64,000 bases of DNA from Actinomycetota bacterium (GTDB lineage: Bacteria > Actinomycetota > Acidimicrobiia > Acidimicrobiales > Poriferisodalaceae). The notes under the pieces are model-generated. The model was given only the letters and a program-made list of their open reading frames with translations. It searched no databases and was not told the DNA's origin. The DNA lies in assembly GCA_014238065.1 (NCBI GenBank), contig JABABU010000021.1:38781-102780 (forward strand), in the 5' to 3' direction. Below are positions 8,063-17,923 of the stretch, in pieces (position 1 is the stretch's first letter; each line of letters begins with the position of its first letter). The translations under genes and the position numbers were made by a program.

Positions 8063-9454
8063 CTACCGGTGCACGTGAAGAGGGTGGCCAAGGAGCCCGT
8101 GTGCGGACTCGGCAATGGCTTCACTCATAGTCGGGTGGGGGTGGATCGTCGCTGCCACGTCCTCGACGGTGGCCGCCATCTCGATTGCGAGGGCAAGGCC
8201 AGAAGCCAGTTCCGAGACGCCCGAACCCACAGCGTGGCCCCCGATCACGGTGCCGCTCTCGTCGGCAACGAGTTGGACGAAGCCAAGGATGTCATCGAGC
8301 GTTCTCGACCGCGACCCGGCCGCGAAGGGAAAACGAAACTCACTGGCCTCTATGCCCTGAGCGGCTGCGGCGTCGAGAGTCATCCCGATGGTCGCCACCT
8401 CCGGATCGCTGAACACCACTGCAGGTATGGCGGCGGGGTCGAACGCGGCCGGGTTACCGAGAACTGTTTGGGCTGCCACCTCGGCTTCGGCTGTTGCTTT
8501 GTGCGCAAGCGCAGGGCCGGCGGTCACATCGCCGATCGCCAAGATGGATGACGTGGCTCTCCGGTCTGGGGCGACTTCGATGAAGCCTCGGTCATCGAGC
8601 GAAACACCTGCGACGTCGAGCCCGAGCTCGTCGGTGTTCGGTCGCCGGCCAACAGCGACCACCACGACCTCGCCGTCGACTGTTTGCTCGGCTCCGTTGA
8701 TCTCGAGTGTGACTGCTCCGTCGACGGCATGCCGCGCCAGAGCATTCGTGATGACGGTGATTCCCAGTTCTTTCAGCCTGCGGGCCACGACCGCTGCGAG
8801 CCGCTTGTCGAGTTCGGGCAGGATGCGGGACGCCGTCTCCACAACCGTGACGGATGCACCGAGTTTGGCCCATGCGGTACCGAGCTCGACGCCGATGTAT
8901 CCCGCACCGATGACGACCATGCTCCTCGGAACGGCCTCGAGTGAGAGAGCGCCTGTCGAGTCAACGATCGTCGACCCTTCAAGATCGAAGCCAGGGAGTT
9001 CGATGGGTCGCGAGCCGGTCGCGATGACGCAGTGATCGAACTCGTGATGGGACACCAACTCGTCGTTGACGATGGCCACGCGCCGGGGGCGCGAGAATCT
9101 GGCTTCGCCATGCACGACCTTCACCCCCGCGACGTCGAGTAGTTGCCCGACGCCGGATGTCAGTTGCGTGACCACATCGGCTGAGTGTGCGTTCAGTGCC
9201 ACCATGTCGACGTCAGCGGTGAGATTCACGCCCAATTTGCTCGACACCGATGCAAGGTGTGCCACATCAGCGGAGTGGATGAGGATTTTCGAAGGGATGC
9301 AGCCGATGTTCAAGCATGTGCCGCCAATGCGTTCGCGCTCGACCAGCGTGACCGACAACCCACCCTGGGCGCATCGAAGCGCGGCAGCGTAACCACCAGG
9401 CCCGCCGCCGATGACCAGCACGTCTGACCGGTCCGAGAGCTCCCCGACGACCAT
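8063..9454 (-). CDS. lpd: Dihydrolipoyl dehydrogenase (E3)
   Basis: A 463-residue flavoprotein that reoxidises dihydrolipoamide with NAD+ in 2-oxoacid dehydrogenase complexes. Features in order: FAD-binding GGGPGG near residue 17, the redox disulfide in GGTCLNIGCIPSK (Cys47/Cys52), the NAD-binding GAGYIGVELG, the second FAD motif AIGDVTAGPALAHKA, and the C-terminal interface motif HPHPTMSEA carrying the active-site His. It lies one base downstream of the E2 gene and is the last gene of the E1alpha-E1beta-E2-E3 operon, so it most likely serves this complex. Confidence 0.95.
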   Translation of the reverse strand: MVVGELSDRSDVLVIGGGPGGYAAALRCAQGGLSVTLVERERIGGTCLNIGCIPSKILIHSADVAHLASVSSKLGVNLTADVDMVALNAHSADVVTQLTSGVGQLLDVAGVKVVHGEARFSRPRRVAIVNDELVSHHEFDHCVIATGSRPIELPGFDLEGSTIVDSTGALSLEAVPRSMVVIGAGYIGVELGTAWAKLGASVTVVETASRILPELDKRLAAVVARRLKELGITVITNALARHAVDGAVTLEINGAEQTVDGEVVVVAVGRRPNTDELGLDVAGVSLDDRGFIEVAPDRRATSSILAIGDVTAGPALAHKATAEAEVAAQTVLGNPAAFDPAAIPAVVFSDPEVATIGMTLDAAAAQGIEASEFRFPFAAGSRSRTLDDILGFVQLVADESGTVIGGHAVGSGVSELASGLALAIEMAATVEDVAATIHPHPTMSEAIAESAHGLLGHPLHVHR

Positions 9455-9455
9455 C

Positions 9456-10703
9456 TCAGACGAGCATCGTGATCGGGTTGCGGAGCATCGCCATCACGTC
9501 TTCGGTGAATGCAGTCATCAAGTCGCCGTCGATGATGCGGTGATCCGCTGCTGTGACGACGGGAAGCGTCGGTCTGGCTGCGACCTCGCCTCCGACGACG
9601 GAGGGACGTATCTGTATCGAGCCGAAGCCGACGATCGCAGCCTCCGGTGAGCGGATGATCGGCGAGGCATATCGTCCGCCGAGGCTGCCGTAGTTCGTGA
9701 TCGTGCAGGTTCCGCCTTGCATCTGGGCGGCTGTGATGGTCTTGTCTCGTGCTGCGCGACCGAGCCCTGCAATGGCATCGGCGAGCTTGAAGAGATCGAG
9801 TCGATCGACGTCGTGAACAACCGGGACCACGAGCCCGTTGGCTGTGGCCACGGCAAACCCGACGTTGACGCGGTCCATGACGGTGATGGTGGCTGCCTCC
9901 ATGTCAATGCTCGAGTTGACCAGCGGATACCGCCGCAACGCCTTGGCCACCGCCATCATGAAGAACGCCATCGGGGTGAGATGTTCGGCCCGGTCGGCAT
10001 GTGACGTCTTGAGTGCCGACCTCGCTTCGAGCAGCGCGGTCGCATCCATCTCGTCTGCACCGTGAATGTGCGGGATCGTCCATGACCGCTCCATGGCTTC
10101 GGCCGTCACCCGTCGAATGCCGCGCAGTGGGTGCGTGCCTGGGGCCATCTGGCCGAGGACTGGAGGAATGGAAGGGGCTGCTCCCGTAGCGCTGTTGATC
10201 GACGGCGAAGGCGATGGGCCGGGCTTTGCGAGGGCGGGGCCCTCGTGATTCACGCTGTCGAGATCTGATTCGAGGATCCTGCCGCTCGGTCCTGATCCGG
10301 TCACCTCCGTGAGATCGAGTCCCCGATCGAGCGCGATTCTGCGAACAGAGGGTGAAGCCTTCGGTCGTCTCCCAGTCTTTGGGCGCGACGCCAAGGGGGC
10401 AGGAGGCGTCATTTCTTCGACCGGCGCAGGCGCAGGGTCCTCCTCGGGTGCGGCCTTCCCGGGCTCACTGCCGCTGATCACGACGAGGACATCGCCCACG
10501 TTGGCCATGTCGCCCTCGGCGAAGCCAAGCGATGTGATGGTTCCGGCAACGGGCGCCGGAAGTTGAGTCTGACTCTTGTCGGTGAGGATCTCGACGAGGG
10601 GCTGGTCGCGTCGAATGACCTCCCCGACGGCGACGAGCCACTCGACGATCTCTGCCTCGTCGAGACCTTCGCCAACGTCCGGTAGCCGGAATTCAGTGGT
10701 CAT
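9456..10703 (-). CDS. 2-oxoacid dehydrogenase dihydrolipoyl acyltransferase (E2)
   Basis: A 415-residue acyltransferase core of a pyruvate- or branched-chain-2-oxoacid dehydrogenase complex. It has a single N-terminal lipoyl domain with the modified lysine expected at Lys43 (LTDKSQTQL, slightly different from the common ETDKA). An Ala/Pro linker follows, then a peripheral subunit-binding domain at about 114-147 (VRRIALDRGLDLTEV, GRILESD) and a catalytic domain ending with ADHRIIDG, whose His388 and Asp392 are the acetyl-transfer residues. The start codon overlaps the E1-beta stop by four bases, giving translational coupling. Confidence 0.93.
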   Translation of the reverse strand: MTTEFRLPDVGEGLDEAEIVEWLVAVGEVIRRDQPLVEILTDKSQTQLPAPVAGTITSLGFAEGDMANVGDVLVVISGSEPGKAAPEEDPAPAPVEEMTPPAPLASRPKTGRRPKASPSVRRIALDRGLDLTEVTGSGPSGRILESDLDSVNHEGPALAKPGPSPSPSINSATGAAPSIPPVLGQMAPGTHPLRGIRRVTAEAMERSWTIPHIHGADEMDATALLEARSALKTSHADRAEHLTPMAFFMMAVAKALRRYPLVNSSIDMEAATITVMDRVNVGFAVATANGLVVPVVHDVDRLDLFKLADAIAGLGRAARDKTITAAQMQGGTCTITNYGSLGGRYASPIIRSPEAAIVGFGSIQIRPSVVGGEVAARPTLPVVTAADHRIIDGDLMTAFTEDVMAMLRNPITMLV

Positions 10704-11680
10704 TGTGCGTTCACCGCCCGTCGGACCGCTGCCACGATGCGGTCGACGTCGGGCACGTAGTCATCCTCGAGCATCCCCACTGGATACGGGGCGTCATAGC
10801 CGGAAACTCGTTGGACGGGTGCTTCGAGCGAGTAGAAAGCGTCATCGTTGATGGTGGCGATGACCTCGCTCGCGAAGCCGTTTGTCTCAGGTGCCTCCTG
10901 AACCACGACGACTCTGCCGCAGTCCTCAACGGCAGATGCAATGGCTTCGGTGTCTAGCGGCACGAGGGTCCGCAGATCGAGCACCCGAGCCGACGTGCCT
11001 TCGTCAGCCAACAGATGTGCGGCTCGTTTCGACAACTCGACCATGTAACTCCAAGCGATGATGACCACGTCGGATCCTTCGACGACGGTGTTCGCGACAC
11101 CGAATGGCACGAGGTGCTCGCCGTCCGGAACCTCGTCCCGGATCATCCTGTACCCACGCAGTGGTTCGAGGAACATCACAGGATCAGGGTCGCGGATAGC
11201 CGTGGTGAGCAGGCCCTTCGCGTCAGCGGCCGACGCCGGCATCACGACCTTGAGGCCGGCGACGTTGGCGAACTGGCCTTCGAGTGAGTCGCTGTGGAGT
11301 TCTGGCGTTCGCACCCCGCCGCCAAACGGAGCGCGTAACGTGATTGCTCCTCCGAAGCGGCCTCGCGATCGATAGCGGAGTCGTGCCATCTGTCCTGCGA
11401 TCTGATGGAACGCCTGGTACGAGAACCCGAGGAACTGGATTTCGGGCACGGCGATCATTCCGCTCGCAGCCAGCCCGACAGCGGCGCCGGCGATGACACC
11501 TTCTGCGAGTGGCGTGTCGACGACCCGTTCGCCACCAAATGTGTCGAACAAACCCTCGGTGGCGCGGAAGACACCGCCGTTGATGCCGACGTCCTCGCCG
11601 AAGACGATGACGCGCTCATCCCGTTCCATTTCGGCGTGAAGAGCGGCATTGATCGCCTCGAGCATGTTCATCTCGGTCAC
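10700..11680 (-). CDS. 2-oxoacid dehydrogenase E1 component, beta subunit
   Basis: A 326-residue transketolase-like beta subunit. Segments VFGEDVGINGGVF, DTPLAEGVIAG, QMARLRYRSRGRF and APFGGGVRTPELHSDS are typical, and the sequence resembles the pyruvate dehydrogenase PdhB of Gram-positive bacteria somewhat more than branched-chain enzymes. Together with the alpha subunit it decarboxylates a 2-oxoacid using thiamine diphosphate and acylates the lipoyl group of E2. It overlaps both neighbours by four bases (ATGA type), so alpha, beta and E2 are translationally coupled and made in matched amounts. Confidence 0.93.
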   Translation of the reverse strand: MTEMNMLEAINAALHAEMERDERVIVFGEDVGINGGVFRATEGLFDTFGGERVVDTPLAEGVIAGAAVGLAASGMIAVPEIQFLGFSYQAFHQIAGQMARLRYRSRGRFGGAITLRAPFGGGVRTPELHSDSLEGQFANVAGLKVVMPASAADAKGLLTTAIRDPDPVMFLEPLRGYRMIRDEVPDGEHLVPFGVANTVVEGSDVVIIAWSYMVELSKRAAHLLADEGTSARVLDLRTLVPLDTEAIASAVEDCGRVVVVQEAPETNGFASEVIATINDDAFYSLEAPVQRVSGYDAPYPVGMLEDDYVPDVDRIVAAVRRAVNAQ

Positions 11681-12687
11681 GCGCCACCGCCGATACCGTG
11701 CAACTGCTCGAACTCTCGTTTCTGGCGAGCCAGGCGTGGGGTTGGCTCTGCGAACACGTGCTCGAAAAACTCGCTTCGACTCAGCGGTGTCTTCTCGGCT
11801 CTCTCGATAGCGCGCTGCATGGTGTCATCGGCAGTCGCCTCAGCTTCGATTTGATCCTCGTCGGACCAGATCCCGCGACGCATAAGTTCGGCCCCGAAGC
11901 GCACCAGCGGATCGCGCTCGAGGGCATCAGCGAACTCGTCCGGCGGAACGTACCGAGTCGGATCGTCGGCCGTCGTGTGCGGCCCGAGTCGGTATGTGAC
12001 GGCCTCGATCAACGTCGGCCCTGCGCCGGCGAGAGCGCGGGTCCGAGCATCACTGACCGCCTCGAACATCGCGATCGGGTCGCCACCGTCGACGGTGACG
12101 CCCGGAATGCCGAACGCGTGCGACTTCTCTGCAAAGTTCTTGGCTCGCGTCTGCTGTGACGTCGGCGTCGAGATTGCCCAGCCGTTGTTCACGAGCACCA
12201 GGATCACCGGAGCGTCGAGCACACCTGCGAAATTGGCCGCTTCGTAGAAGTCGCCTTCCGAACTACTGCCGTCCCCGAAGAAGACCAGGGCACATCCGGT
12301 CTGATTCTGCAGTTTCATTCCCCAAGCGAGACCGACGGCGTGAGGGATCTGCGTTGCGAGGCTGATCTGAGGCGGCCAGACGCGAACGTGGTCTGGTAGG
12401 TGGCCGCCTTCGGGATGACCGAAGAGGTACAGAACGTACTGTTCAAGCACCTCTGGTCCGAAACGACCGAGTCCGACGGGCTCGCGGTACTGAGGAAGGA
12501 CCCAGTCGAGGGTCGGGTCAAGGGCCTGGGCCGCACCCACGACGAGGGCCTCGCTGCCGTCGATCGGGGCATTGGTACCTGCCCGTCCCTGCCGCTGGAG
12601 ATTGAACGCCCGGGTGCTGAAGACGCGGGCCGCGATCATGTGTCGCATCATCTCGCGCAGTTGTTCGTCGGAGAGCTCAGATGTCAT
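11677..12687 (-). CDS. 2-oxoacid dehydrogenase E1 component, alpha subunit
   Basis: A 336-residue thiamine-diphosphate-binding subunit. The ThDP motif is seen as FFGDGSSSEGDFYEA through to LVLVNNGWAIS (GDG to NN). The phosphorylation-loop-like region RLGPHTTADDPTRY follows. The ATG at 12687 has GGGAGG 11 bases upstream. An in-frame ATG at 12720 sits directly on an AGG and is less likely. It is the first gene of the four-gene complex operon. Substrate (pyruvate or branched 2-oxoacid) cannot be settled from sequence alone. Confidence 0.92.
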   Translation of the reverse strand: MTSELSDEQLREMMRHMIAARVFSTRAFNLQRQGRAGTNAPIDGSEALVVGAAQALDPTLDWVLPQYREPVGLGRFGPEVLEQYVLYLFGHPEGGHLPDHVRVWPPQISLATQIPHAVGLAWGMKLQNQTGCALVFFGDGSSSEGDFYEAANFAGVLDAPVILVLVNNGWAISTPTSQQTRAKNFAEKSHAFGIPGVTVDGGDPIAMFEAVSDARTRALAGAGPTLIEAVTYRLGPHTTADDPTRYVPPDEFADALERDPLVRFGAELMRRGIWSDEDQIEAEATADDTMQRAIERAEKTPLSRSEFFEHVFAEPTPRLARQKREFEQLHGIGGGA

Positions 12688-12771
12688 CTCGCTGCGGACC
12701 TCCCTCGGTCGGACATCCATCCTGCCTCAGCAAAGTTGCAATGTCAGCACCAGTTCCTTCGGAACTCCAGG

Positions 12772-13611
12772 TCAGCCGCCTCCGATGCAGACAATGGCAA
12801 CCGCGGCAAGTGCCAGTCCGAAGATCTGAATCGGCTGCAGTCGCTCTTTGTCGACCACTCTGGCGAGAGCCACGGTCATGGCCGGATACAAACTGCTGAG
12901 CACAGCCGTCAGTGTGAGGAGACCTTCCTGCACCGCTAGCAGCACGAAGGAGTTCGCAGCAGAGTCGAGCAATCCTGCGCCAGTCGCGGTGACCCGATGG
13001 GTCTCCGGGATCGGTTTCACCTTCGTAACGAGTGCTGCGATGAAGAACAAGGGGATCGTCACGCCCCTCCCGGCGATGAGAGGCCACAGTCCCGCTTCCT
13101 CGCTCAGGTTGTCGAAAACGACGATGAGTACGCCGAAACATGCTCCGGCTGCCAGGGCGATCGGGATGGACTGAGCGGTGCTGAGCCTCCGCTCGTCCTC
13201 GTCCTTGTCATTCGACTGTGAGATCAGACCGATGGCGATGAGACCAGCCAGAATTCCGAATCCGGCGAGCAGTGTGAGATCCTCGCCGGAGGTGACCCCC
13301 CACAACACCGGCAAAGCCGCCGATGTCACCGCGGTTGTCGGAGCGACGATCGACATCTTGCCGTGCGCGAGTGAGTAGTAGAGCAGTACCAGCCCGAGCG
13401 CTCCGAACAGGCTCCCTGCCGCGCCGAGACTGCTGTCGCGCACTGTCGGTGAGCCGGTGACGACGACCGTTCCGATCAGCAGCGTCACGAGCCCCGCCAT
13501 CTGGGCCATGAGCATCACCGACACAACCGCGTGTCGTCTGGTGGTGACCCCACCCAGATAGTCGCCGGTTCCCCAAGCAATGGCGCCGGCGAGCGCGAGT
13601 GCTACCGCCAT
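12772..13611 (-). CDS. EamA/DMT-family transporter
   Basis: A 279-residue polytopic membrane protein with ten hydrophobic helices arranged as two five-helix repeats, the drug/metabolite-transporter (EamA) architecture. Signs are AGAIAWGTGDYLGG at the N-terminus, the first-half end LLYYSLAHGKMSIVAPTTA, and the matching second-half segment LLTLTAVLSSLYPAMTV. GGAGGG nine bases before the ATG supports the start. It lies between the glutamate dehydrogenase and E1-alpha genes on the same strand, so it may export an amino acid or related metabolite. The substrate is not known. Confidence 0.85.
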   Translation of the reverse strand: MAVALALAGAIAWGTGDYLGGVTTRRHAVVSVMLMAQMAGLVTLLIGTVVVTGSPTVRDSSLGAAGSLFGALGLVLLYYSLAHGKMSIVAPTTAVTSAALPVLWGVTSGEDLTLLAGFGILAGLIAIGLISQSNDKDEDERRLSTAQSIPIALAAGACFGVLIVVFDNLSEEAGLWPLIAGRGVTIPLFFIAALVTKVKPIPETHRVTATGAGLLDSAANSFVLLAVQEGLLTLTAVLSSLYPAMTVALARVVDKERLQPIQIFGLALAAVAIVCIGGG

Positions 13612-13650
13612 GGTTGGCGTCCCTCCGGTTGGATGCCCGCGAGGGCTCTT

Positions 13651-14952
13651 CTACACGTACCCGCGTAGTTTGGCAGCCGTAGCGACGCGCTCGATCGCGA
13701 TTGCGAACGCCGCGACGCGAGGGGTGACCCCGTACTTCGCAGCTGCATCGAAAGTCTCGTCGGTGGCCGTCCGCATCCGCTTTCCAAGCCTCGTGTTGAA
13801 GTCCTCTTCTTCCCACGTGAACTGCTGGATGTTCTGCGTCCACTCAAAGTAGCTGCCCGTGACGCCTCCGCCGTTCGCCAGCACGTCGGGCACGACGGTG
13901 ATACCCCTGTTGTTGAAGATCTTGTCGGCAATGGGTGTCGTCGGATTGTTCGCGGCCTCGATGATCCACTCGGCCTTGATGTCTTCGGCATTGTGTCGAT
14001 TCAGTACCTCGCCGAGCGCGGCGGGGACCAGCACGTCGCACCTGCAGACGAGTAGGGCACCGGGCGCCAACTGATCTGCTTCGGTCAGCCCTACGACCGA
14101 TCCGGTTACCGCATTTGCGGCGAGAGCAGCGTCGATGTCGATCCCGTCGGCGTTGTAGATGCCGCCGCCGACGTCGGACACGGCAACGATCCTGGCCCCT
14201 CGGGCCGCGAACTCCCGCGCCGCCCAGCTGCCCACGTTTCCGAAGCCCTGAATGGCGACTCGTACGCCATCGAGTGAGCGCCCGACACGTTCGAAGGCGC
14301 GCTGCGTGACATCGACGACGCCGCGGCCTGTTGCCTGCTCACGTCCTGGAGCCCCGCCCATGCTCAGCGGCTTACCGGTGACGATCGATGGCGTGTACCC
14401 GAAGCGCGCGCTGTAGGCGTCCATGAGCCAGGCCATCACTTGGGAGTTGGTGTTCATGTCGGGCGCTGGTATGTCGCGATATGGCCCGAGCACATGACCG
14501 ATCGTCTGGGTGAAGCGCCTTGTCAATGCTTCGAGTTCTCGAAGGCTGAGTTCGCTGGGGTCGACGTTCACGCCTCCTTTGGCCCCGCCGAATGGCAGGT
14601 TCAGCAATGCGGTCTTCCACGTCATCAGCGAAGCGAGGGCCCTCACCTCACTGATGTCCACGGCGGGGTGATAGCGAATGCCGCCCTTGTATGGCCCTCT
14701 CGCCCCGTTGTGTTGTACCCGATAGCCACGAAAGACTCTGAGTCCTCCGTTGTCGCAGTGGACAGGAACCTGGACGTCGGTCTCCCGATACGAGGTTTCG
14801 AGCACCTCGTACATCGAGTCGGCGAGCCCGATGACCTCCGCCGCCTCGCGAAAATACATCGTCACGATCTCGTCTGATCGTGGAACGAGTTCTACGTTCT
14901 CATCATTGGATTCTGATGTCACCGCATGCGATCCTGCGACAGAGCTACGCAC
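13651..14952 (-). CDS. gdhA: Glutamate dehydrogenase (Glu/Leu/Phe/Val family)
   Basis: A 433-residue dehydrogenase interconverting glutamate and 2-oxoglutarate plus ammonium. The substrate-binding and catalytic lysines are visible in GPYKGGIRYHP (Lys89), MTWKTALLNLPFGGAKGG (Lys113, Lys125) and the segment PDMNTNSQVMAW. The Rossmann motif is QGFGNVGSWAA, and IIEAANNPTTP plus DVLANGGGVTGSYFEW complete the family signature. Length suits the hexameric class. The GTG at 14952 is weakly supported; GTG 14922 (MTSESNDEN) is an alternative. Compare the degenerate relative at 3220-4230. The cofactor (NAD or NADP) was not determined. Confidence 0.9.
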   Translation of the reverse strand: MRSSVAGSHAVTSESNDENVELVPRSDEIVTMYFREAAEVIGLADSMYEVLETSYRETDVQVPVHCDNGGLRVFRGYRVQHNGARGPYKGGIRYHPAVDISEVRALASLMTWKTALLNLPFGGAKGGVNVDPSELSLRELEALTRRFTQTIGHVLGPYRDIPAPDMNTNSQVMAWLMDAYSARFGYTPSIVTGKPLSMGGAPGREQATGRGVVDVTQRAFERVGRSLDGVRVAIQGFGNVGSWAAREFAARGARIVAVSDVGGGIYNADGIDIDAALAANAVTGSVVGLTEADQLAPGALLVCRCDVLVPAALGEVLNRHNAEDIKAEWIIEAANNPTTPIADKIFNNRGITVVPDVLANGGGVTGSYFEWTQNIQQFTWEEEDFNTRLGKRMRTATDETFDAAAKYGVTPRVAAFAIAIERVATAAKLRGYV

Positions 14953-15004
14953 CGCGTTGTGCCCAGCCTTGTCTGGAAGTCTTGCCGAATTACGTCAGGC
15001 CTGC

Positions 15005-15991
15005 TCAGGCGTTGTCGTCCTCAGCGACCTGTGCCGAACTGCGGTCACCAGAACTCACCGGGTCACGCATGGCTTCGACGATGCCGGTGACCGCACCGAG
15101 GACACCCGCAAAATCGGCAGGCACAACGATCTTCGTAGCCTGCCCGTCGGCCATGTTCGTCAGAGACTCAAGGTACTTGATGGCAAGCAGATCACTTGTG
15201 GGATCACCGTCATGAATGGCCTGGAACACAACCCGAGTGGCTTCGGCTTCGCCGGCCGCGATGGCCTCGATGCGGAACCGCTCGGCTTCGGCGATGGTTC
15301 GTTTGGCCTCGGCTTCGCCCTCGGCCTCAAGGATCTGCGTCTGCTTGATGCCCTCTGCCTGGAGAATGGCCGACTGCTTGTCGCCCTCGGCACGAGTGAT
15401 CTCAGCTTCTCGGAAACCCTGGGCTTCTGTGACGACGGCGCGACGGGTTCGCTCGGCCTTCATCTGCTCGTGCATTGCCGAAACCACCTCTGGCGGTGGA
15501 TCGATGCGCTGGATCTCCACACGAACGACCCTCACACCCCACTTGTCGGTGGCGTCGTCGAGGATCTCTCGCAAAGCGGTGTTGATCACATCGCGGGACG
15601 TCAACGCATCATCGAGCTGAAGGTCGCCGATGAGGTTACGAAGGTTCGTCTGTGCGAGTTTCGTGATTGCCAACACGAAGTTGGCGATGTTGTAGACGAG
15701 GCGCCGCGGGTCGGTCGGCTCGTAGAACACGACGGCGTCAACTGCGACGACCACATTGTCCTTGGTGATGACCTCTTGGGGAGGCACGTCGACGACCTGC
15801 TCTCGCATGTCGACGACCCGCATCGAGTCGATGAATGGGATGATGATCTGGAGGCCAGGCTCGACCGTTGCTTTGTACTTGCCCAACCGCTCGACGATAC
15901 CTCGCTGGTATGGCCTGACGATCTTGACGGCTGCCGCCAAGAAGATCAGCACCATCGCCGCTATGGCCACGAGGACGATGAGGAACGCCAT
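15005..15991 (-). CDS. SPFH/Band-7 protein (paraslipin, QmcA-like)
   Basis: A 328-residue stomatin/prohibitin-homology protein with one N-terminal membrane helix (about residues 2-22), the SPFH domain ([17 protein letters not shown] and onward, with [19 protein letters not shown]) and a long Glu/Ala-rich coiled coil (about 185-265, [17 protein letters not shown]). Such proteins form large ring assemblies at membrane microdomains. The ATG is preceded by GGGAG nine bases upstream. It starts two bases after the NfeD gene stop. SPFH plus NfeD is a well-known conserved pair. Confidence 0.9.
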   Translation of the reverse strand: MAFLIVLVAIAAMVLIFLAAAVKIVRPYQRGIVERLGKYKATVEPGLQIIIPFIDSMRVVDMREQVVDVPPQEVITKDNVVVAVDAVVFYEPTDPRRLVYNIANFVLAITKLAQTNLRNLIGDLQLDDALTSRDVINTALREILDDATDKWGVRVVRVEIQRIDPPPEVVSAMHEQMKAERTRRAVVTEAQGFREAEITRAEGDKQSAILQAEGIKQTQILEAEGEAEAKRTIAEAERFRIEAIAAGEAEATRVVFQAIHDGDPTSDLLAIKYLESLTNMADGQATKIVVPADFAGVLGAVTGIVEAMRDPVSSGDRSSAQVAEDDNA

Positions 15992-15993
15992 GT

Positions 15994-16497
15994 TCAGTCA
16001 CTCCCTTCGGGAGCTGTTTCTTCGCTCCCAACAGACGCCTCGACCTGGGTCACGATGACCCGAGTCCCGCGCACTTCCACCACTCGGACGACGGCGCCGT
16101 CCGGTATCGCTGTTTGAGAGTCGCTTTCTGCATGCCACTCTTCTGCACCCAGTTTCACCCGGCCTGACTGCGTCGGACCTCCTGGGATTGCCATCAACAC
16201 TGGTCCGACCTCGCCGAGAAGACGGTCTGCGCCGACGCCGACGGGCGTCTCGTTCTCCCCTGCAGATTTCTTCGACCAACGGAAGAACCATACGAACACT
16301 GCGGCCCCGAGGACGATGAAGACGACGAACTCGACTACCACCGGCACGCCCATGAAGGCGAGTACCACTGCGACAGCAGCTGAGATACCGAACGGCAGCA
16401 GGAAAAATGTTCCAGGCGCCACCATCTCGCCGCCCAAGAAGAACAGCGAGGCAGCCAGCCATATCCAGCGCCATGTTTCCGGTTCCGTGTCCACCAC
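15994..16497 (-). CDS. NfeD-family membrane protein
   Basis: A 167-residue protein with three to four hydrophobic segments (residues about 9-22, 26-48, 52-72) followed by a soluble C-terminal OB-fold domain ([29 protein letters not shown] and on; end [19 protein letters not shown]). This is the short NfeD form without a ClpP-like protease half. It starts at a GTG three bases after GGGAGG, and an adjacent second GTG is possible. Translated together with the SPFH protein downstream, it is thought to form a membrane-domain complex. Confidence 0.88.
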   Translation of the reverse strand: MVDTEPETWRWIWLAASLFFLGGEMVAPGTFFLLPFGISAAVAVVLAFMGVPVVVEFVVFIVLGAAVFVWFFRWSKKSAGENETPVGVGADRLLGEVGPVLMAIPGGPTQSGRVKLGAEEWHAESDSQTAIPDGAVVRVVEVRGTRVIVTQVEASVGSEETAPEGSD

Positions 16498-16649
16498 GAA
16501 CCTCCCTTTTCACCCACGTAAATGAGATCAATTCGACCTCACCTTACGGTGGTTCCAACGCCATGGTGTGTCGAGTCGTTCCTCGAAACGTCGAGAATCG
16601 ATTCGCACCCCGAACTCGGCTGATGTTTGGGGCTGGTCGCGGCCGTTGG

Positions 16650-16655
16650 TAGCGT
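16650..16655 (+). promoter_or_regulatory. -10 element TAGCGT for a leaderless transcript
   Basis: TAGCGT sits 7 nt before the GTG at 16663, with no ribosome-binding sequence. This helps choose that GTG over the TTG at 16627. Confidence 0.5.
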
Positions 16656-16662
16656 CCCTCCG

Positions 16663-17514
16663 GTGTCTGAACGGTTATCGATCCTGACGGTCCACGCCCA
16701 CCCCGATGACGAGAGTTCGAAGGGTGCAGGAACCATCGCGCGCTATGCCGCTGAAGGAATTCAGACCACGCTCGTGTGTTGTACCGGCGGTGAAGCCGGC
16801 GACATTCTGAATCCTGCCATGGACCGTGAAGAGATCAAGGCCGACCTCGAGGAGGTACGCCGAGCAGAGCTGAAGTCGGCGGCCGACATCATCGGTTACG
16901 GCGAAGTCATCTGGTTGGGTTACCGCGACAGCGGCATGCCGGACACCGAAGAGAACGCTCATCCCGAAGCCTTCGCCAACGCCGATCACGACGAAGCGCT
17001 CGGAAAGCTCGTCGAGATCATCCGTCGCGTGAAGCCGCAGGTGCTCATCTCGTACCCGGAAGATCAGAAGAGGTATCCGCATCCCGATCATCTCCAGGTC
17101 ACTAACCTCTGCCTACCTGCATGGGATGCCGCAGGCGACGCGTCCATGTATCCCGGTGCCGGCGATCCGTGGACGCCCCAGAAGATGTATTGCTCCATGT
17201 GGTCTCGTGCCCGCATGGTCGCCACGCACGACGAGTTCCTGGCTCGCGGGCTCGAATCGCCTTTCGGCGAGGGCTGGCTCGACCGGCCAGGGTCTGATCA
17301 CAAGATCACTGCAACCGTCGAGGTCGACAATCGGATTCGTCGCGAGGCGTTGCTGGCGCATGGCACTCAGGTAGACCCGAAGTCCCCGTTCTGGTTCGGT
17401 CTTCCCGTCGAGGTCCAGGACAACATTCATCCGTTCGACGACTACATGCTGATGAAGTCACGCATCGACGTCGAACCAAACGAAGAAGATCTGTTCGCGG
17501 GACTGAGGGACTGA
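16663..17514 (+). CDS. mca: Mycothiol S-conjugate amidase
   Basis: A 283-residue PIG-L/LmbE-fold zinc amidase. The motif HAHPDDES at residues 11-18 supplies zinc ligands His13 and Asp16, and YPHPDHLQV supplies the third. TGGEAGDILNPAM near residue 38 and the C-terminal NEEDLFAGL are characteristic of the Mca branch rather than the shorter deacetylase MshB. Mca cleaves mycothiol conjugates of electrophiles to release mercapturic acids for export, a detoxification step in mycothiol-using actinobacteria. A leaderless promoter precedes it, and the SCP2-domain gene follows after one base. Confidence 0.88.
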   Translation: MSERLSILTVHAHPDDESSKGAGTIARYAAEGIQTTLVCCTGGEAGDILNPAMDREEIKADLEEVRRAELKSAADIIGYGEVIWLGYRDSGMPDTEENAHPEAFANADHDEALGKLVEIIRRVKPQVLISYPEDQKRYPHPDHLQVTNLCLPAWDAAGDASMYPGAGDPWTPQKMYCSMWSRARMVATHDEFLARGLESPFGEGWLDRPGSDHKITATVEVDNRIRREALLAHGTQVDPKSPFWFGLPVEVQDNIHPFDDYMLMKSRIDVEPNEEDLFAGLRD

Positions 17515-17515
17515 C

Positions 17516-17905
17516 ATGGCAGAGATCGCCAGCGACGAGTGGCTCGCGGCCCTGGTCAGGACCTCAGCCGCGACTCCAGAGACTCCCGGCGTCGCCGGAT
17601 CGGTCTCGTTCACCGTGGAGAATTCGCCGGCGGGCAAGGTGGGCTGGACCGAGACCATCGAAAACGGCGTGACGGTCAGTGCGGCAGCACCAGCCTCCAA
17701 AGGTGCTGACATCGCCCTGATCGCGAAGTTCCAGGAGCTTGTCGCCATGCTCGAAGGTGGATCGAACCCGGCGGTCATGTTCATGCAGGGCCGGTTGAAG
17801 CTCACCGGCGACATGGGCATGTTCATGACCCTGCTTCCGGCCATGATGAGCGAAGAAGCGGCCACTGGTCGCGCCGAACTCGCAGCAGCCACCGACCGCG
17901 GCTAG
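17516..17905 (+). CDS. SCP2 sterol-transfer-family protein
   Basis: A 129-residue protein with the SCP2-like fold signature: a central segment VSFTVENSP and the C-terminal helix region PAVMFMQGRLKLTGDMGMFMTL, where the QGRLKLTGD motif is typical. Such small domains bind hydrophobic ligands such as fatty acyl chains or sterols. It starts one base after the mca stop and is therefore cotranscribed with it. A role with an Mca substrate is not evident. No signal peptide. Confidence 0.85.
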   Translation: MAEIASDEWLAALVRTSAATPETPGVAGSVSFTVENSPAGKVGWTETIENGVTVSAAAPASKGADIALIAKFQELVAMLEGGSNPAVMFMQGRLKLTGDMGMFMTLLPAMMSEEAATGRAELAAATDRG

Positions 17906-17923
17906 CGCCAGCTCCGCGAGGCG

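Noticed and set aside
14750..16117. 455-codon plus-strand open frame
   Set aside because: It lies antisense to the SPFH and glutamate dehydrogenase genes and has no recognisable motif.
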